From Demequina sp. (lineage in GTDB: Bacteria > Actinomycetota > Actinomycetes > Actinomycetales > Demequinaceae): 64,000 bases of DNA. Both the position numbers and the translations under genes were made by a program. Every line of letters starts with the position of its first letter. Within the stretch, counting starts at the first letter, position 1. Under the pieces are notes generated by a model. The model worked only from the letters and a program-made list of their open reading frames with translations. It was not told the DNA's origin and ran no database searches. The stretch spans positions 124,001-188,000 of the forward strand of contig NZ_JADQBF010000004.1 of the NCBI RefSeq assembly GCF_016278775.1. The letters run 5' to 3'. Below, piece by piece: positions 8,695 through 17,519 of this stretch.

Positions 8695-9195
8695 CTACGC
8701 GTCGCGAAGCCTCGCACCCTTCGACTCAGCCGCGGCGCGCAGGTCCTCCTGGAACGCCCTCATCCGCTCGCGTAGCGCCGCGGCCTCCTGCCCCTCCCCA
8801 GAACCCAGGATCCGCGCCGCCAACAGCCCCGCATTGCGCGCGCCGCCGATGGACACCGTCGCGACGGGTACGCCTGCAGGCATCTGAACGATGCTGAGTA
8901 GGGAGTCCATGCCGTCGAGGTACGTGAGGGGCACGGGCACCCCAATCACAGGGAGCGCGGTGACGGAAGCCAGCATGCCGGGCAGGTGCGCGGCGCCGCC
9001 CGCACCCGCAATGATGACGCGCAGGCCCCGATCCTCGGCTGTGCGGCCGTACTCGATCATCTGCTCCGGCATGCGATGAGCCGAGATCACGTCCTTCTCG
9101 TAACCGATGCCGAACTCCTCGAGCACGGCGGCCGCCTCGCCCATGACGGGCCAGTCGGAGTCCGAACCCATGACCACACCCACGCGAATGCTCAC
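8695..9195 (-). CDS. purE: 5-(carboxyamino)imidazole ribonucleotide mutase
   Basis: A 166-residue class I Pur[10 protein letters not shown] near the N-terminus, SAHRMPEQM around residues 39-47 and [12 protein letters not shown] form the N5-CAIR binding site; the SAHR His is the catalytic residue. PurE converts N5-CAIR to CAIR in de novo purine synthesis. Its ATG overlaps the purK stop by four bases (ATGA), so translation is coupled to purK. Length is normal for the family. It converges with the second LCP gene. Confidence 0.97.
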   Translation of the reverse strand: MSIRVGVVMGSDSDWPVMGEAAAVLEEFGIGYEKDVISAHRMPEQMIEYGRTAEDRGLRVIIAGAGGAAHLPGMLASVTALPVIGVPVPLTYLDGMDSLLSIVQMPAGVPVATVSIGGARNAGLLAARILGSGEGQEAAALRERMRAFQEDLRAAAESKGARLRDA

Positions 9196-10331
9196 GATTG
9201 CTCTCCATCCCTCACGACGGCGGCAACGTGCGCTGCGCGCCTCCTGACATCGTCTACCCGGTCACCCATGACGGTCACGTGTCCCACCTTGCGACCTGGA
9301 CGCACACCCTTCCCATACAGGTGCACCTTGGCTCCAGGGTCGCTCACCTGCGGCCATGCCGTCTCCAAGACCGTCCGCGACCCGCCCAGCACGTTCGTCA
9401 TCACCGTCACGGGCGCGAGCGCCGCGGTGTCCCCCAGCGGCCAATCCAGCACGGCGCGCAGGTGCTGCTCGAACTGGCTGGTCACCGATCCCTCGATGCT
9501 CCAGTGGCCCGAGTTGTGGGGTCGCATGGCGAGCTCGTTAATGAGCAGCCTGCCGCCCACCTCGAACAACTCGACCGCGAGCATCCCGGTCACGTCCAGG
9601 GCCTCGGCGATCGTGCGCGCGATGGTCTCGGCATCTGCCTGCTCCGTGGGCGTGAGCCGTGGGGCTGGCGCGATCACCTCTGAGCACACCCCATCGCGCT
9701 GAATCGACTCGACGAGCGGCCATGCCTTGACCTCGCCAGAGGGGCTGCGCGCCACCTGAATGGCCAGCTCGCGCGTGTAGGGCACCATTTCTTCGATGAG
9801 CAACGCGGCCCCACCTTCTGCCGCCGCCGCCAGCCATTCGTCGGCGTGGGAGGGATTGCGGACGATGCGCACTCCCTTCCCGTCGTAGCCTCCCCGTGAC
9901 GTCTTGAGTACGCCGACGCCGCCGTGGACCGCGAGAAAGGCCTCCACCTCGTCCTCGGTCTCCACGCGCCGCCACGCTGGCATCGGCAGGCCGAGCGCCT
10001 CGAGGCGTTGCCGCATCGCGATCTTGTCGCGAGCGAACAGCAGGGCCTCGCGACCAGGGCGCGCGGGCACGCCCAGTTCGGCCGCCACGTCAAACACGGC
10101 GTCGGGAATGTGCTCGTGCTCCCACGTGAGGGCATCCGGCCGTGGATCAGCCAGGAGCAGCCGCACCGCGTCTGGATCGCCGGGGAGTCCGACCACCGTC
10201 TCGTGCGCCGCGAGTGCCGCCGACGCCTCCGGCGACTCGACCAACACCCGCAACGTCACCCCTAACGTGGTCGCGGCAGGAGCCATCATGCGAGCCAGCT
10301 GCCCGCCTCCCACCACTGCCACTGTCGTCAT
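9192..10331 (-). CDS. purK: 5-(carboxyamino)imidazole ribonucleotide synthase
   Basis: A 379-residue ATP-grasp enzyme that carboxylates AIR to N5-CAIR with ATP and bicarbonate. [11 protein letters not shown] opens the pre-ATP-grasp domain, [15 protein letters not shown] is the ATP-binding glycine-rich segment, and [24 protein letters not shown] carries the metal-binding Glu/Asn and the family signature. It forms an operon with purE. ATG 10331 is preceded by TAGGTT six bases upstream, so a leaderless mRNA is likely. The GtrA gene diverges from the same short intergenic region, placing two opposed -10 elements in about 30 bp. Confidence 0.97.
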   Translation of the reverse strand: MTTVAVVGGGQLARMMAPAATTLGVTLRVLVESPEASAALAAHETVVGLPGDPDAVRLLLADPRPDALTWEHEHIPDAVFDVAAELGVPARPGREALLFARDKIAMRQRLEALGLPMPAWRRVETEDEVEAFLAVHGGVGVLKTSRGGYDGKGVRIVRNPSHADEWLAAAAEGGAALLIEEMVPYTRELAIQVARSPSGEVKAWPLVESIQRDGVCSEVIAPAPRLTPTEQADAETIARTIAEALDVTGMLAVELFEVGGRLLINELAMRPHNSGHWSIEGSVTSQFEQHLRAVLDWPLGDTAALAPVTVMTNVLGGSRTVLETAWPQVSDPGAKVHLYGKGVRPGRKVGHVTVMGDRVDDVRRRAAHVAAVVRDGEQS

Positions 10332-10365
10332 GCGACTAACCTACCGGCCGCTACGCTCGTGCCTC

Positions 10366-10869
10366 ATGAGCGTCAGCATCCGAGCCATCGTGGCGTGGCT
10401 GCGCCAACGCGCCGGAACCCTCGCGCGTTTCGGTGCGGTGGGCGTCGCTGGCATCGTCGTGAACCTGGGCGTCTTCAATGCGCTACGCCTGGGACCACTC
10501 GGCCCCGACGTCACCGTGGCTGGCAACGAGGACCGCGTCGTCACCGCCAAGGTCATCGCCACCATCGCGTCGATCGTGTTCGCGTGGATCGCCCACCGCG
10601 GCTGGACCTTCAAGGGTCAGCGTCGTCACCGTGCCGCCAAGGAACTCATGCTCTTCGGAGCGGTCAACGCCGTCGCCATCGCGGTCGAGGCGTCGCTCGT
10701 CGCGCTCACTCACCACGGATTCGGATGGACGTCGCTGCTGGCAGACAACGCCTCGTCGCTCGTGGGAATCGGACTGGGAACCGTGATCCGCTACTTCGGT
10801 TTCACGATGCTGGTCTTCGCCGGGGGCGCAACGGACGACGCGGGCTCAACGGACGACGCAGACGACTAG
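10366..10869 (+). CDS. GtrA-like family membrane protein
   Basis: A 167-residue protein with four hydrophobic helices. RFGAVGVAGIVVNLGVFNAL is the typical first GtrA helix, and FAWIAHRGWTFKG is the conserved aromatic/basic loop after the second. GtrA proteins are proposed to translocate polyprenyl-phosphate-linked sugars. The ORF track starts at 9904 inside antisense purK; the real start is ATG 10366, eight bases after TACGCT. Linkage to purK is also seen in mycobacteria (Rv3277 beside purK). An acidic repeat tail, TDDAGSTDDADD, closes the protein, and the 3' end overlaps the histidine kinase gene by four bases. Confidence 0.88.
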   Translation: MSVSIRAIVAWLRQRAGTLARFGAVGVAGIVVNLGVFNALRLGPLGPDVTVAGNEDRVVTAKVIATIASIVFAWIAHRGWTFKGQRRHRAAKELMLFGAVNAVAIAVEASLVALTHHGFGWTSLLADNASSLVGIGLGTVIRYFGFTMLVFAGGATDDAGSTDDADD

Positions 10870-12182
10870 CGGCGGAGCCAGCGACGGCGCTGAGAACGCG
10901 AGAGGCGGTGCGGCACCACCGTGTCGAGGTCGACCATGCGTGGCACGCCCTGAAGAAACACGGAGAACACGGCAGGCGCGCGCTGAGACAGTTCGAGCCG
11001 TCCTCCGTCTGCGGCGACCAGGTCGCGCGCGAGCGCGAGTCCCAGACCGGTGCCCTTGCCAGACGTGACCGACCGCTCGAAGATGCGCGGAGCCAAGTCC
11101 TCCGGCACCCCGTCACCCTCATCGCGCACCTCGATCACAATCGCGTGGTTGGGCCCTGATTCACGCGCGACGATGGCCGTCGTGCCGCCGCCGTGGTGCA
11201 AAGAGTTCTCGATGAGCGTCGCCAACACTTGCGACAGGCCACCGGGCGTCGCGAACACCGTCCCCTCGGTACTCGCGATGTGGAGGCCCCTGCCAGCCTT
11301 GGCGAATGCGGGCTCCCACTCAGCACGCTGCTGTTCCAGAACGTCCTCAAGCTCCACCAGTTCCGTGCCGGAGCCGAGCGCCCTGCGCGTGCGGCCCAAC
11401 AGTTCGTCTACGACGCCAACGAGCCTGTCTACCTGCTCGAGAGACGCCTCCGCCTCTGCACGCACCTCGTCTTGAGTGGTCGACGCAGAGATCTCCTCGA
11501 GCCTCATCATCAGGGCCGTGAGCGGCGTGCGCAATTGGTGTGAGGCGTCGGCGGCGAACTGGCGTTCCGCAGACAGCCGAGCTGCCATGCGATCCGCGCT
11601 GCGCACCAACTCCTCCGCCACCAGGTCAATCTCTTCCACGCCACTCGGCTCGAGCCGCGGGCGAGTCTGACCAGAACCGATTTGCTCGGCAGACGCAGCC
11701 AAGTACACCAGCGGCGCCGCCAAACGATTCGCCTGCCACGACGCCATGGCCGTACCGGCGATCACGGCGACGGCTCCCACGACCAACACCAAGAGGTCCG
11801 CTCGCGCCGCCTCCCAGAACACGTCTGACTGAGAAATCGACAACAGGACGACCACGTCGGACTCGGTCACTTCACTACCCCTGAACGACGGTTGGGGTTC
11901 CTCTCCAGCGGTGAGCTCAGTGCCGTCCGGCAGGCGCACGGTGATGTGGCGAGGAGCGCCAGAGGCGGTGCCGAGGAAGTTCTCGAGAATGGACTCGTCG
12001 AGCACTTCGCCAGAGACGTAGCGAGCCTCGATGGCGCGCGCGGCGGTCGCGGTACGGGAATCGAGGTCGCGCAGGGCGGCGTCCCTGACGAACTGGAAGG
12101 CGAACACGGCCAAGGGGATTCCCAGCAACAAGATGGCCACTGCCAAGGCGGAGAGCGTAGCTCCTAGGACGCGACGTCGCAC
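10866..12182 (-). CDS. Two-component sensor histidine kinase
   Basis: A 438-residue membrane kinase. TM1 (residues 7-30) and TM2 (about 128-150) flank an extracytoplasmic sensor of about 100 residues, followed by HAMP (about 150-205), a dimerisation/phosphoacceptor domain with ADASHQLRTPLTAL, and a HATPase_c domain with IENSLHHGG, DEGDGVP and GKGTGLGLALA. The GTG start lies three bases after the stop of the response regulator, so both are one operon and probably translationally coupled. The stimulus is not deducible. The basic C-terminal tail after the ATPase domain (RLSRSQRRRWLRR) is unusual. Confidence 0.93.
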   Translation of the reverse strand: MRRRVLGATLSALAVAILLLGIPLAVFAFQFVRDAALRDLDSRTATAARAIEARYVSGEVLDESILENFLGTASGAPRHITVRLPDGTELTAGEEPQPSFRGSEVTESDVVVLLSISQSDVFWEAARADLLVLVVGAVAVIAGTAMASWQANRLAAPLVYLAASAEQIGSGQTRPRLEPSGVEEIDLVAEELVRSADRMAARLSAERQFAADASHQLRTPLTALMMRLEEISASTTQDEVRAEAEASLEQVDRLVGVVDELLGRTRRALGSGTELVELEDVLEQQRAEWEPAFAKAGRGLHIASTEGTVFATPGGLSQVLATLIENSLHHGGGTTAIVARESGPNHAIVIEVRDEGDGVPEDLAPRIFERSVTSGKGTGLGLALARDLVAADGGRLELSQRAPAVFSVFLQGVPRMVDLDTVVPHRLSRSQRRRWLRR

Positions 12183-12185
12183 CGC

Positions 12186-12860
12186 TCAGTCATTCTCGAA
12201 ACGGAAACCCATGCCCCGCACCGTCGTGATGAAGCGCGGCTTCGCCGCATCGTCGCCCAGCTTGCGGCGCAGCCACGACACGTGCATGTCGAGCGTCTTG
12301 GACGGCGCGTGCGGATCCGCGTCCCACACCTCCTTCATGAGGTGCTCGCGCGACACCACCGAACCCGCGTGCGCCACGAGCACGTGAAGAAGGTCGAACT
12401 CCTTGCCGCTCAACTGGAGTTCCTTGTCATCGAGGTACGCGCGGTGTCCCGCCACGTCCACCCTGACGCCCCCGGCGGCGATTTCGCCCGCAAACTCGGC
12501 GTCGGCGCCGCGGCGCAACAGGGCTCGCACCCGCGCGAGGAGTTCGGCGAGGCGGAACGGCTTGGTCACGTAGTCATCGGCTCCAGCATCGAGGCCCACC
12601 ACCAGGTCGACCTCGTCGGCGCGGGCGGTGAGCATCAGGATCGGGACGGTCAGGCCTTGATCCCGCACGCGCCTGGCCACATCCACGCCGTCGATGTCAG
12701 GGAGCCCTAGATCGAGGATCACCAGATCGGCCGAGTGAGCAGCCCCTACCCCGCCCTGGCCGGTGCCGTGCCACTCCACGTCATAGCCCTCGCGTCCCAA
12801 AGCCCGGGTCAAGGGTTCTGAAATGGTCGGGTCATCTTCGACCAAGACAATTCTCGCCAT
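12186..12860 (-). CDS. OmpR/PhoB-family response regulator
   Basis: A 224-residue regulator with a receiver domain (about 1-115) and an OmpR-type winged helix (about 125-222). The phosphoacceptor Asp is in LVILDLGLPDIDG, the conserved Thr in ILMLTARADE and the Lys in DDYVTKPF. The output domain shows LSGKEFDLLHVL and VSWLRRKLGDD. It is the first gene of the operon with the kinase at 10866. The ATG at 12860 follows a strong TAATGT -10 by six bases, so it is likely read from a leaderless mRNA. Neither the sequence nor the neighbours reveal its regulon. Confidence 0.95.
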   Translation of the reverse strand: MARIVLVEDDPTISEPLTRALGREGYDVEWHGTGQGGVGAAHSADLVILDLGLPDIDGVDVARRVRDQGLTVPILMLTARADEVDLVVGLDAGADDYVTKPFRLAELLARVRALLRRGADAEFAGEIAAGGVRVDVAGHRAYLDDKELQLSGKEFDLLHVLVAHAGSVVSREHLMKEVWDADPHAPSKTLDMHVSWLRRKLGDDAAKPRFITTVRGMGFRFEND

Positions 12861-12866
12861 GGGGCA

Positions 12867-12894
12867 ACATTACCCGCGCCGGCGGAGTTTGCAA
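12867..12894 (-). promoter_or_regulatory. Promoter of the response regulator/kinase operon
   Basis: On the minus strand TTGCAA (12894-12889) is separated by 16 bp from TAATGT (12872-12867), which ends six bases before the ATG of the response regulator. With the usual 6-7 nt from -10 to start, transcription would begin on or next to the A of ATG. Of the leaderless-type promoters in the window, this has the best -10. Confidence 0.55.
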
Positions 12895-12941
12895 CGCCGA
12901 GCGGCACAGCAGGTCGCCGCCACGATTGGTAGTGTCCCGAC

Positions 12942-15059
12942 GTGACCATAGCGCCGCGCACCACGCCATCAAGACTGGGGACAGTCCTCGCCCCTGTGGC
13001 GCGCCTCGGGTGGAACGGCGCCCCCGAGTTCGCCGTGGTGGCCCTCGTGGCCCTCGCGCTCGCCGCGGCCACCACCGCCTCGCTAGGCATTCACCGCCCC
13101 TACACGACGCTGCCGCTTGCCGCCGTGGCCACCTGGGGGTTGTGGGCGGCGGTCCGACCGCGCACCGCTCGGCACACCCCCGCCGCTCGGCAGGCGGGCA
13201 AGTGGGCCATGCTGAGTGTCTTGGTGTGGATCGCCGTCGGCATCGTGCTCTCGGCCGAGTATCTGATTGTCAGCCGCGACCCCGGCTTCCTCACCCTGTC
13301 AGGCGTCTGGCTCATCGACCACGCCTCGACGGACATACCGACGCTCGGGGCCATACCTGTCGCCGAACTCCAGCACAACCTTCTCCCCGATGCCTGGCAG
13401 GCCTGGAACCTGGACGGCGACCTAGTGCAGCCGCAAGGCGCGAAGGCGCTCCCCGCGCTGATCTCCGTGGGCGGGTGGATCGCGGGGGTGCCCGGCGTGC
13501 TCGCAGCGAATGTCGTAGTGGGGGGCGTCGGCGCACTCGCCGTCTACAACCTTGCGCGCCGGTTCCTCAGCCCCCTTGCGGCCCTCGCCCCTGCGGCGAC
13601 GCTCGCGCTGACCGTGTCGCACCTCGGGTTGTCGCGCGCTGCGTACTCGGAGCCACTCACGTTGCTGCTGGTGATTGCCTCCATCCACTGGGCGTGGCGG
13701 GGCCTCGAAGAGGGACGTCACTGGGCGTTGATCGCGGCAGGCGTTGCGTCTGGCGCCACTACCCTGGTGCGCATCGACGGAGGCGCCTACGCGCTCGGGG
13801 TGCTCGTGGGCGTCTCCATCGCGGCCGCTTTCAAGGGGCCGAGTGCTCGCTCCCGCTTGATGGTGTTTGGGCTCGCGCAAGCAGTGCTCGTGGGTGCTGG
13901 CTACGCCTCGCTCGCGCGGTGGAGCGCGGCGTACCTTGAGCGCCTTGGCGACGAGGCCCGTCAGCTGGGCACCGCCTACGCCGTCGTCGTGGCCCTTCTT
14001 CTTCTGTGGGCGGTGACCTGGTCGAGTGTGCTCGCGAGGCGCCTTCGCGAGGTTCTGGCCGCGCACAGCACCGCTGCGGGGCAAGTGGTCGCCGTCGTCA
14101 TCGCCGGTGCAAGCGTGACCCTCGCATCCCGACCCTTGTGGCTGACAGTCCACCGCGGCACCACGTCGGAGACGGACGAGTTCACCAACACCGTCGTCGC
14201 TTCCTTTCAACAGGCGGAGGGTTACGCGATCGAGCCGACGCGCACCTACGCCGAGCACACCGTCACGTGGCTCAGCTACTACCTCACGTGGCCCCTGCTG
14301 GTGCTCGCCACGGTGGGATTGGCCGTGATCGCCTACCGGGCGGTCACCGCCAGGTTCGAGTCGTGGGTCTTCCTCGGTGCGGTGCTCGCGCCCAGTCTGT
14401 TGTACCTCTCGCGACCCCAGATCGTGCCGGACCAGTTGTGGGCCATCCGCAGGCTGGAACCGGCGACGCTGCCGGGCCTCGCGCTCGCCGCGGGCGTGGG
14501 CGCGTGGTGGCTCGCACACCTCCTCGCCGAACGATGGCCACACTTGCGACACCGCTTCGTTGCGGCGGCGACCATTGTCATGGTCGCTATGCCCGTCACC
14601 ACGTACGTCAGCATCCGGCCTGGGGACGACTACCCCGTCAAGTTCGCGACGTACACCTACCTGAGGGAGCAACACGGCGCCAGAGCCCAACTTGACGCGC
14701 TGTGCGCGGTGGCGGACGGTCGGCCCATCATCCTCGCCGGCACCTCCTCCCACTTCGGATCGCTCCGCGTGATGTGCGACGTTCCCGTGGTGCTCGCGCT
14801 GGAGGAGCCGACGCCCGACACCTTGCGGCGCGCCACCGACCTCTGGGGCGAAGCGCCGGTGGTCCTCACTCGGGATAGCGACTGGTTCTGGGAGTCCCCG
14901 CCCACACCGGTGGTGACGTCGCAGACTGTTCAGGGCGAGTACGCGTTGCAACACATGCCCCAGATCGCCTCCACACGCGACTACACGTGGTTCGCTGGCG
15001 TCGTCGCGGCGGACGGCACCCTGACGCCCCTCACCGCCGACGGCTCCCCCGTGCCCTAG
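12942..15059 (+). CDS. Large multi-pass membrane protein, GT-C glycosyltransferase-like
   Basis: A 705-residue protein with roughly a dozen hydrophobic segments (between about 30 and 590) and a soluble C-terminal part of about 130 residues. The first external loop carries SRDPGFLTLSGVWLIDH, a pattern common in actinobacterial GT-C/ArnT-like proteins where acidic residues act on polyprenyl-phosphate sugars. I cannot name a substrate. GTG 12942 is supported by TAGTGT six bases upstream. The gene diverges from the two-component operon and is followed after 67 bp by the FHA-FtsK-like gene. The alternative is an uncharacterised membrane protein with no transferase activity. Confidence 0.6.
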   Translation: MTIAPRTTPSRLGTVLAPVARLGWNGAPEFAVVALVALALAAATTASLGIHRPYTTLPLAAVATWGLWAAVRPRTARHTPAARQAGKWAMLSVLVWIAVGIVLSAEYLIVSRDPGFLTLSGVWLIDHASTDIPTLGAIPVAELQHNLLPDAWQAWNLDGDLVQPQGAKALPALISVGGWIAGVPGVLAANVVVGGVGALAVYNLARRFLSPLAALAPAATLALTVSHLGLSRAAYSEPLTLLLVIASIHWAWRGLEEGRHWALIAAGVASGATTLVRIDGGAYALGVLVGVSIAAAFKGPSARSRLMVFGLAQAVLVGAGYASLARWSAAYLERLGDEARQLGTAYAVVVALLLLWAVTWSSVLARRLREVLAAHSTAAGQVVAVVIAGASVTLASRPLWLTVHRGTTSETDEFTNTVVASFQQAEGYAIEPTRTYAEHTVTWLSYYLTWPLLVLATVGLAVIAYRAVTARFESWVFLGAVLAPSLLYLSRPQIVPDQLWAIRRLEPATLPGLALAAGVGAWWLAHLLAERWPHLRHRFVAAATIVMVAMPVTTYVSIRPGDDYPVKFATYTYLREQHGARAQLDALCAVADGRPIILAGTSSHFGSLRVMCDVPVVLALEEPTPDTLRRATDLWGEAPVVLTRDSDWFWESPPTPVVTSQTVQGEYALQHMPQIASTRDYTWFAGVVAADGTLTPLTADGSPVP

Positions 15060-15126
15060 GCGTCGGTTCTCCACAGATCCCTCGCCGAGCACGCACGGCA
15101 AGCACGCGCTGTGGCACGGTGCCAAG

Positions 15127-16998
15127 GTGCGCCTCACGATCGATCGTTCGCTGACCGACACTCACGATGTCGAGCTCCACGCAGCCGTGGGGACCAGCCT
15201 GGCCGAGGTGCTCGGCGGCAACACCTCCAAGCGCGCCTGGTGCGGATCAACACTGCTCGAACCTTCGCACCGGGTGGGCAATCACCCGCTGCTGGAGGGT
15301 GCACGCCTACGGGACGGGCCAGGCGAGCACACCGCCCCCCTCGCGGGGCTGCATCTTGCCGCCATCGCTGGACCAGACGCGGGCGTCATCATTGCCGTCG
15401 ACGGCCCCGTGACAGTGGGGTCTGCGTCAGGCCGCCAGGGGATCCGGGACGATGCCATGAATCCTTCACACCTCGTGGTCGAGCCAGCGGCTGACGGTGG
15501 GCTCTCGTGCGCGGACGCGGGCTCAACCAACGGCACCGTGTGGTGGCGCCATGACGGCGAGCGTTGGTGGTGGTGGGGTTCGAGGCGCCGTTTCACCGCT
15601 CATCAGGGAGACGTCATCGGCATCGGCACCACCGCCCTGCAGGTGCGCGGAGGCGCCAGCGCGCCGCAGGCCCACCTCCGTCGGCGCGTGTCCCTGACCC
15701 TCGCCCGATGGCTCGCCGCCCTGCCCTGGACTCCCACCCCTGACTGGCAAGGGTTGCCGGACCCGACGACCGTCGGCGCATGGACCGGCTCCGCCACCAT
15801 CACCGGTCCCCACGCCCGCGAGGCAACGCGCGCCATGATCCTGGCGCGCGGACGCCGCCCACCCTCGCCAGCACCATTCGAAGAAGAATGGCTCCGCTGG
15901 CTGCCGGCCGCGCTGCCGACCGATGGCACCATCCGTTGCGGCTCGTCGCAGCCCGCCGATGTGAGCCTTGAGGCGCGCGCCACCTCCACCCTCATCTCAG
16001 GGGTCGCCAACACTGAGCCGCGACTACCGATCGCGGTCTCGCGCGATCGCGCGGACGCCCTCGCGCGAGCGATTGCGGGCGCTGCGCCCCCTCCGTGGCC
16101 CAAGGCCGTTCGGTGGGCCGACCTGGACCAGCCGGGCGAACTCGCAACGGAAGGACCGCCGCTGCGCGTCGCGCTAGGCGTACTCAGCTCTCCCCATCTG
16201 GAGACGTGGACTCTTCGCCTTGACGATTCGACCCCTCACCTCCTGGTAGCGGGCGCGCGGCGCAGCGGAGCATCGACTCTCTTGGCAACCCTCGTGGCGG
16301 GGCTGGCCTCTCACTACGACCCTTGCCGCTTGCGGGTGACGCTCATTGGCACGGGCACAGAAGGCCCGCTCGCGCCATGCGCGAACCTGCCGCACGTCAC
16401 CTGTGCGACCGTTTCGTCAGGTGGCGGCGACGCCCTGCACGTGCTGGAGGGAGCGGTGCACGAGGCTCGAGGCCGTCGCGAGGCCCTGTTCGCATCGGGC
16501 CTGCCCGATTGGCGGACGTGGGAGTCGTCCGGCGGGGCCCCCGGCCGACTGCTCGTGGTGGTCGACGACTTCGATGAGGCGACCGGCAGTTCGCACGCCG
16601 CCGCGGCCGCGATCGAGGCGCTCACCGGCTCGCAAGACTTTGTGGGCGTGCACGTGGCGCTCGCGACACACCGCCCCGCAGGTGCCATCACTGCCTCCTT
16701 GAGGGCGAATTGCGCCCACGCGGTGGCGCTGCGTTGCGCTTCGGAATCCGACTCTCTCGGCGTGGTCGGCGTGCCGGACGCCGCGCGGTGGGACGACAAT
16801 CCCGGCCGCGGGGTGGCACGCACTCTTGGGGCTCTGGCACGAGTTCAGGTGGCGTTGCCCACGGCGGAGCGGTCGCCGCGCGTTCACCTCGCAGGCGCCG
16901 AAGTCACCCCAGCTCCTCATCTCGCCGACGCCGTGGCGAGGGGCGTCGTCGCGAATCGGGGCCGTCAGGAGGCGGCGATCTCACCGCTTCTGCCATAG
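15127..16998 (+). CDS. FHA domain - FtsK/SpoIIIE-like ATPase with degenerate P-loop
   Basis: A 623-residue protein without obvious TM helices. Residues about 85-175 form a forkhead-associated domain (VTVGSASGRQ, NPSHLVVEP, DAGSTNGTVWW), which binds phosphothreonine peptides. Residues about 345-560 resemble an FtsK/EccC-type ATPase: the P-loop position reads VAGARRSGAST (374-384) with Ala where Lys is expected, and the Walker B-like LLVVVDDFDE (475-484) keeps two Asp. A sensor-like FVGVHVALATHRP follows. The organisation recalls EccC/EssC C-terminal modules of type VII secretion, but no WXG100, EccB or EccD gene is nearby. GTG 15127 follows CACGGT by six bases. The 3' end overlaps the convergent membrane gene by 34 bp. 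Confidence 0.75.
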   Translation: MRLTIDRSLTDTHDVELHAAVGTSLAEVLGGNTSKRAWCGSTLLEPSHRVGNHPLLEGARLRDGPGEHTAPLAGLHLAAIAGPDAGVIIAVDGPVTVGSASGRQGIRDDAMNPSHLVVEPAADGGLSCADAGSTNGTVWWRHDGERWWWWGSRRRFTAHQGDVIGIGTTALQVRGGASAPQAHLRRRVSLTLARWLAALPWTPTPDWQGLPDPTTVGAWTGSATITGPHAREATRAMILARGRRPPSPAPFEEEWLRWLPAALPTDGTIRCGSSQPADVSLEARATSTLISGVANTEPRLPIAVSRDRADALARAIAGAAPPPWPKAVRWADLDQPGELATEGPPLRVALGVLSSPHLETWTLRLDDSTPHLLVAGARRSGASTLLATLVAGLASHYDPCRLRVTLIGTGTEGPLAPCANLPHVTCATVSSGGGDALHVLEGAVHEARGRREALFASGLPDWRTWESSGGAPGRLLVVVDDFDEATGSSHAAAAAIEALTGSQDFVGVHVALATHRPAGAITASLRANCAHAVALRCASESDSLGVVGVPDAARWDDNPGRGVARTLGALARVQVALPTAERSPRVHLAGAEVTPAPHLADAVARGVVANRGRQEAAISPLLP

Positions 16999-17360
16999 TC
17001 CGCGAGCCTGCGCACCACGGACACCGTCACGACCACAGCGAGGACGATCAGCACCACCCCCACGAGCGGCCACACGGTGAGTAGCCACACGCCTACACTC
17101 GCTTGCATCAACTGCCACGCGAGGGCTCCGCTCAGAGCGAACCTGCGCCGCTTCGCGAAGCCCCACGTGAACGCTCCGACGCCGACGGCGAAGATGGCCA
17201 TCACCGCCCCCAGCGCCGCAGACATCTGCCGATTCTCGCCATCTAGTAGGGCATATATGCAGTAGCCGACCGCCACAAAGCCCACCAGGACGGTCTCCGC
17301 TACGAGGATCACGAGCGCGACGAGGTCGAGAACGGCAGTCGCTCCCCGCCTCTTGTCCAT
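16965..17360 (-). CDS. Small four-helix membrane protein of unknown function
   Basis: A 131-residue protein with four hydrophobic helices (about 10-35, 48-68, 75-95 and 98-118), short polar ends and a cytoplasmic basic loop AKRRRF. I recognise no family. GGTGGAG precedes the ATG at 17360. Its last 34 bp overlap the convergent FHA-FtsK-like gene. It diverges from whiB1, so the CRP-like site at 17386-17401 lies only about 25 bp upstream of its start and could affect it as well. Confidence 0.7.
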   Translation of the reverse strand: MDKRRGATAVLDLVALVILVAETVLVGFVAVGYCIYALLDGENRQMSAALGAVMAIFAVGVGAFTWGFAKRRRFALSGALAWQLMQASVGVWLLTVWPLVGVVLIVLAVVVTVSVVRRLADYGRSGEIAAS

Positions 17361-17385
17361 CGCTCTCCACCTCGCTCACGGGAAT

Positions 17386-17401
17386 TGTGACAGACGTTAC
17401 A
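17386..17401. promoter_or_regulatory. CRP/GlxR-like binding site upstream of whiB1
   Basis: TGTGACAGACGTTACA fits the CRP-family consensus TGTGA-N6-TCACA with a single mismatch. It is centred about 45-55 bp upstream of the likely whiB1 transcription start and about 125 bp before the whiB1 ATG. In M. tuberculosis whiB1 is regulated by the cAMP receptor protein Rv3676, so a site at the orthologous position is credible. No crp gene is in the window. Confidence 0.55.
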
Positions 17402-17404
17402 TGC

Positions 17405-17441
17405 TTTAACCCTTGTCATCTGTTGTTAACAATGCGACCAT
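17405..17441 (+). promoter_or_regulatory. Candidate whiB1 promoter
   Basis: Two readings are possible. TTTAAC (17405-17410) and AACAAT (17428-17433) are spaced by 17 bp, and the -10 matches four of six consensus bases. Alternatively TTGTCA (17413-17418) pairs with GACCAT (17436-17441), again at 17 bp. Either puts the start near 17440-17448 and leaves a leader of about 75 nt before whiB1. Confidence 0.4.
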
Positions 17442-17464
17442 GGACCTTAGTGATCCGCGACGAC

Positions 17465-17507
17465 GCGGCGAATCTACCCCAAGCGTAGGTCGCCGCCTTT
17501 TTCTTTG
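17465..17507 (+). terminator. Terminator-like hairpin in the whiB1 leader (possible attenuator)
   Basis: GCGGCGA (17465-17471) pairs with TCGCCGC (17490-17496), and the inner CTAC pairs with GTAG around a seven-base loop. CTTTTTCTTT follows directly. That is the layout of an intrinsic terminator, placed between the whiB1 promoter and its Shine-Dalgarno sequence (GAGGAG at 17510-17515). A terminator for upstream genes is unlikely because no plus-strand gene ends immediately before it. Confidence 0.5.
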
Positions 17508-17519
17508 TGAGGAGACTTC

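Noticed and set aside
13422-15161. 579-aa minus-strand ORF opposite the GT-C-like gene
   Set aside because: Low-complexity His/Arg/Gly-rich shadow without start signals.
15127-16998. Type VII secretion locus
   Set aside because: The FHA-FtsK-like protein lacks neighbours such as WXG100, EccB, EccD or mycosin.
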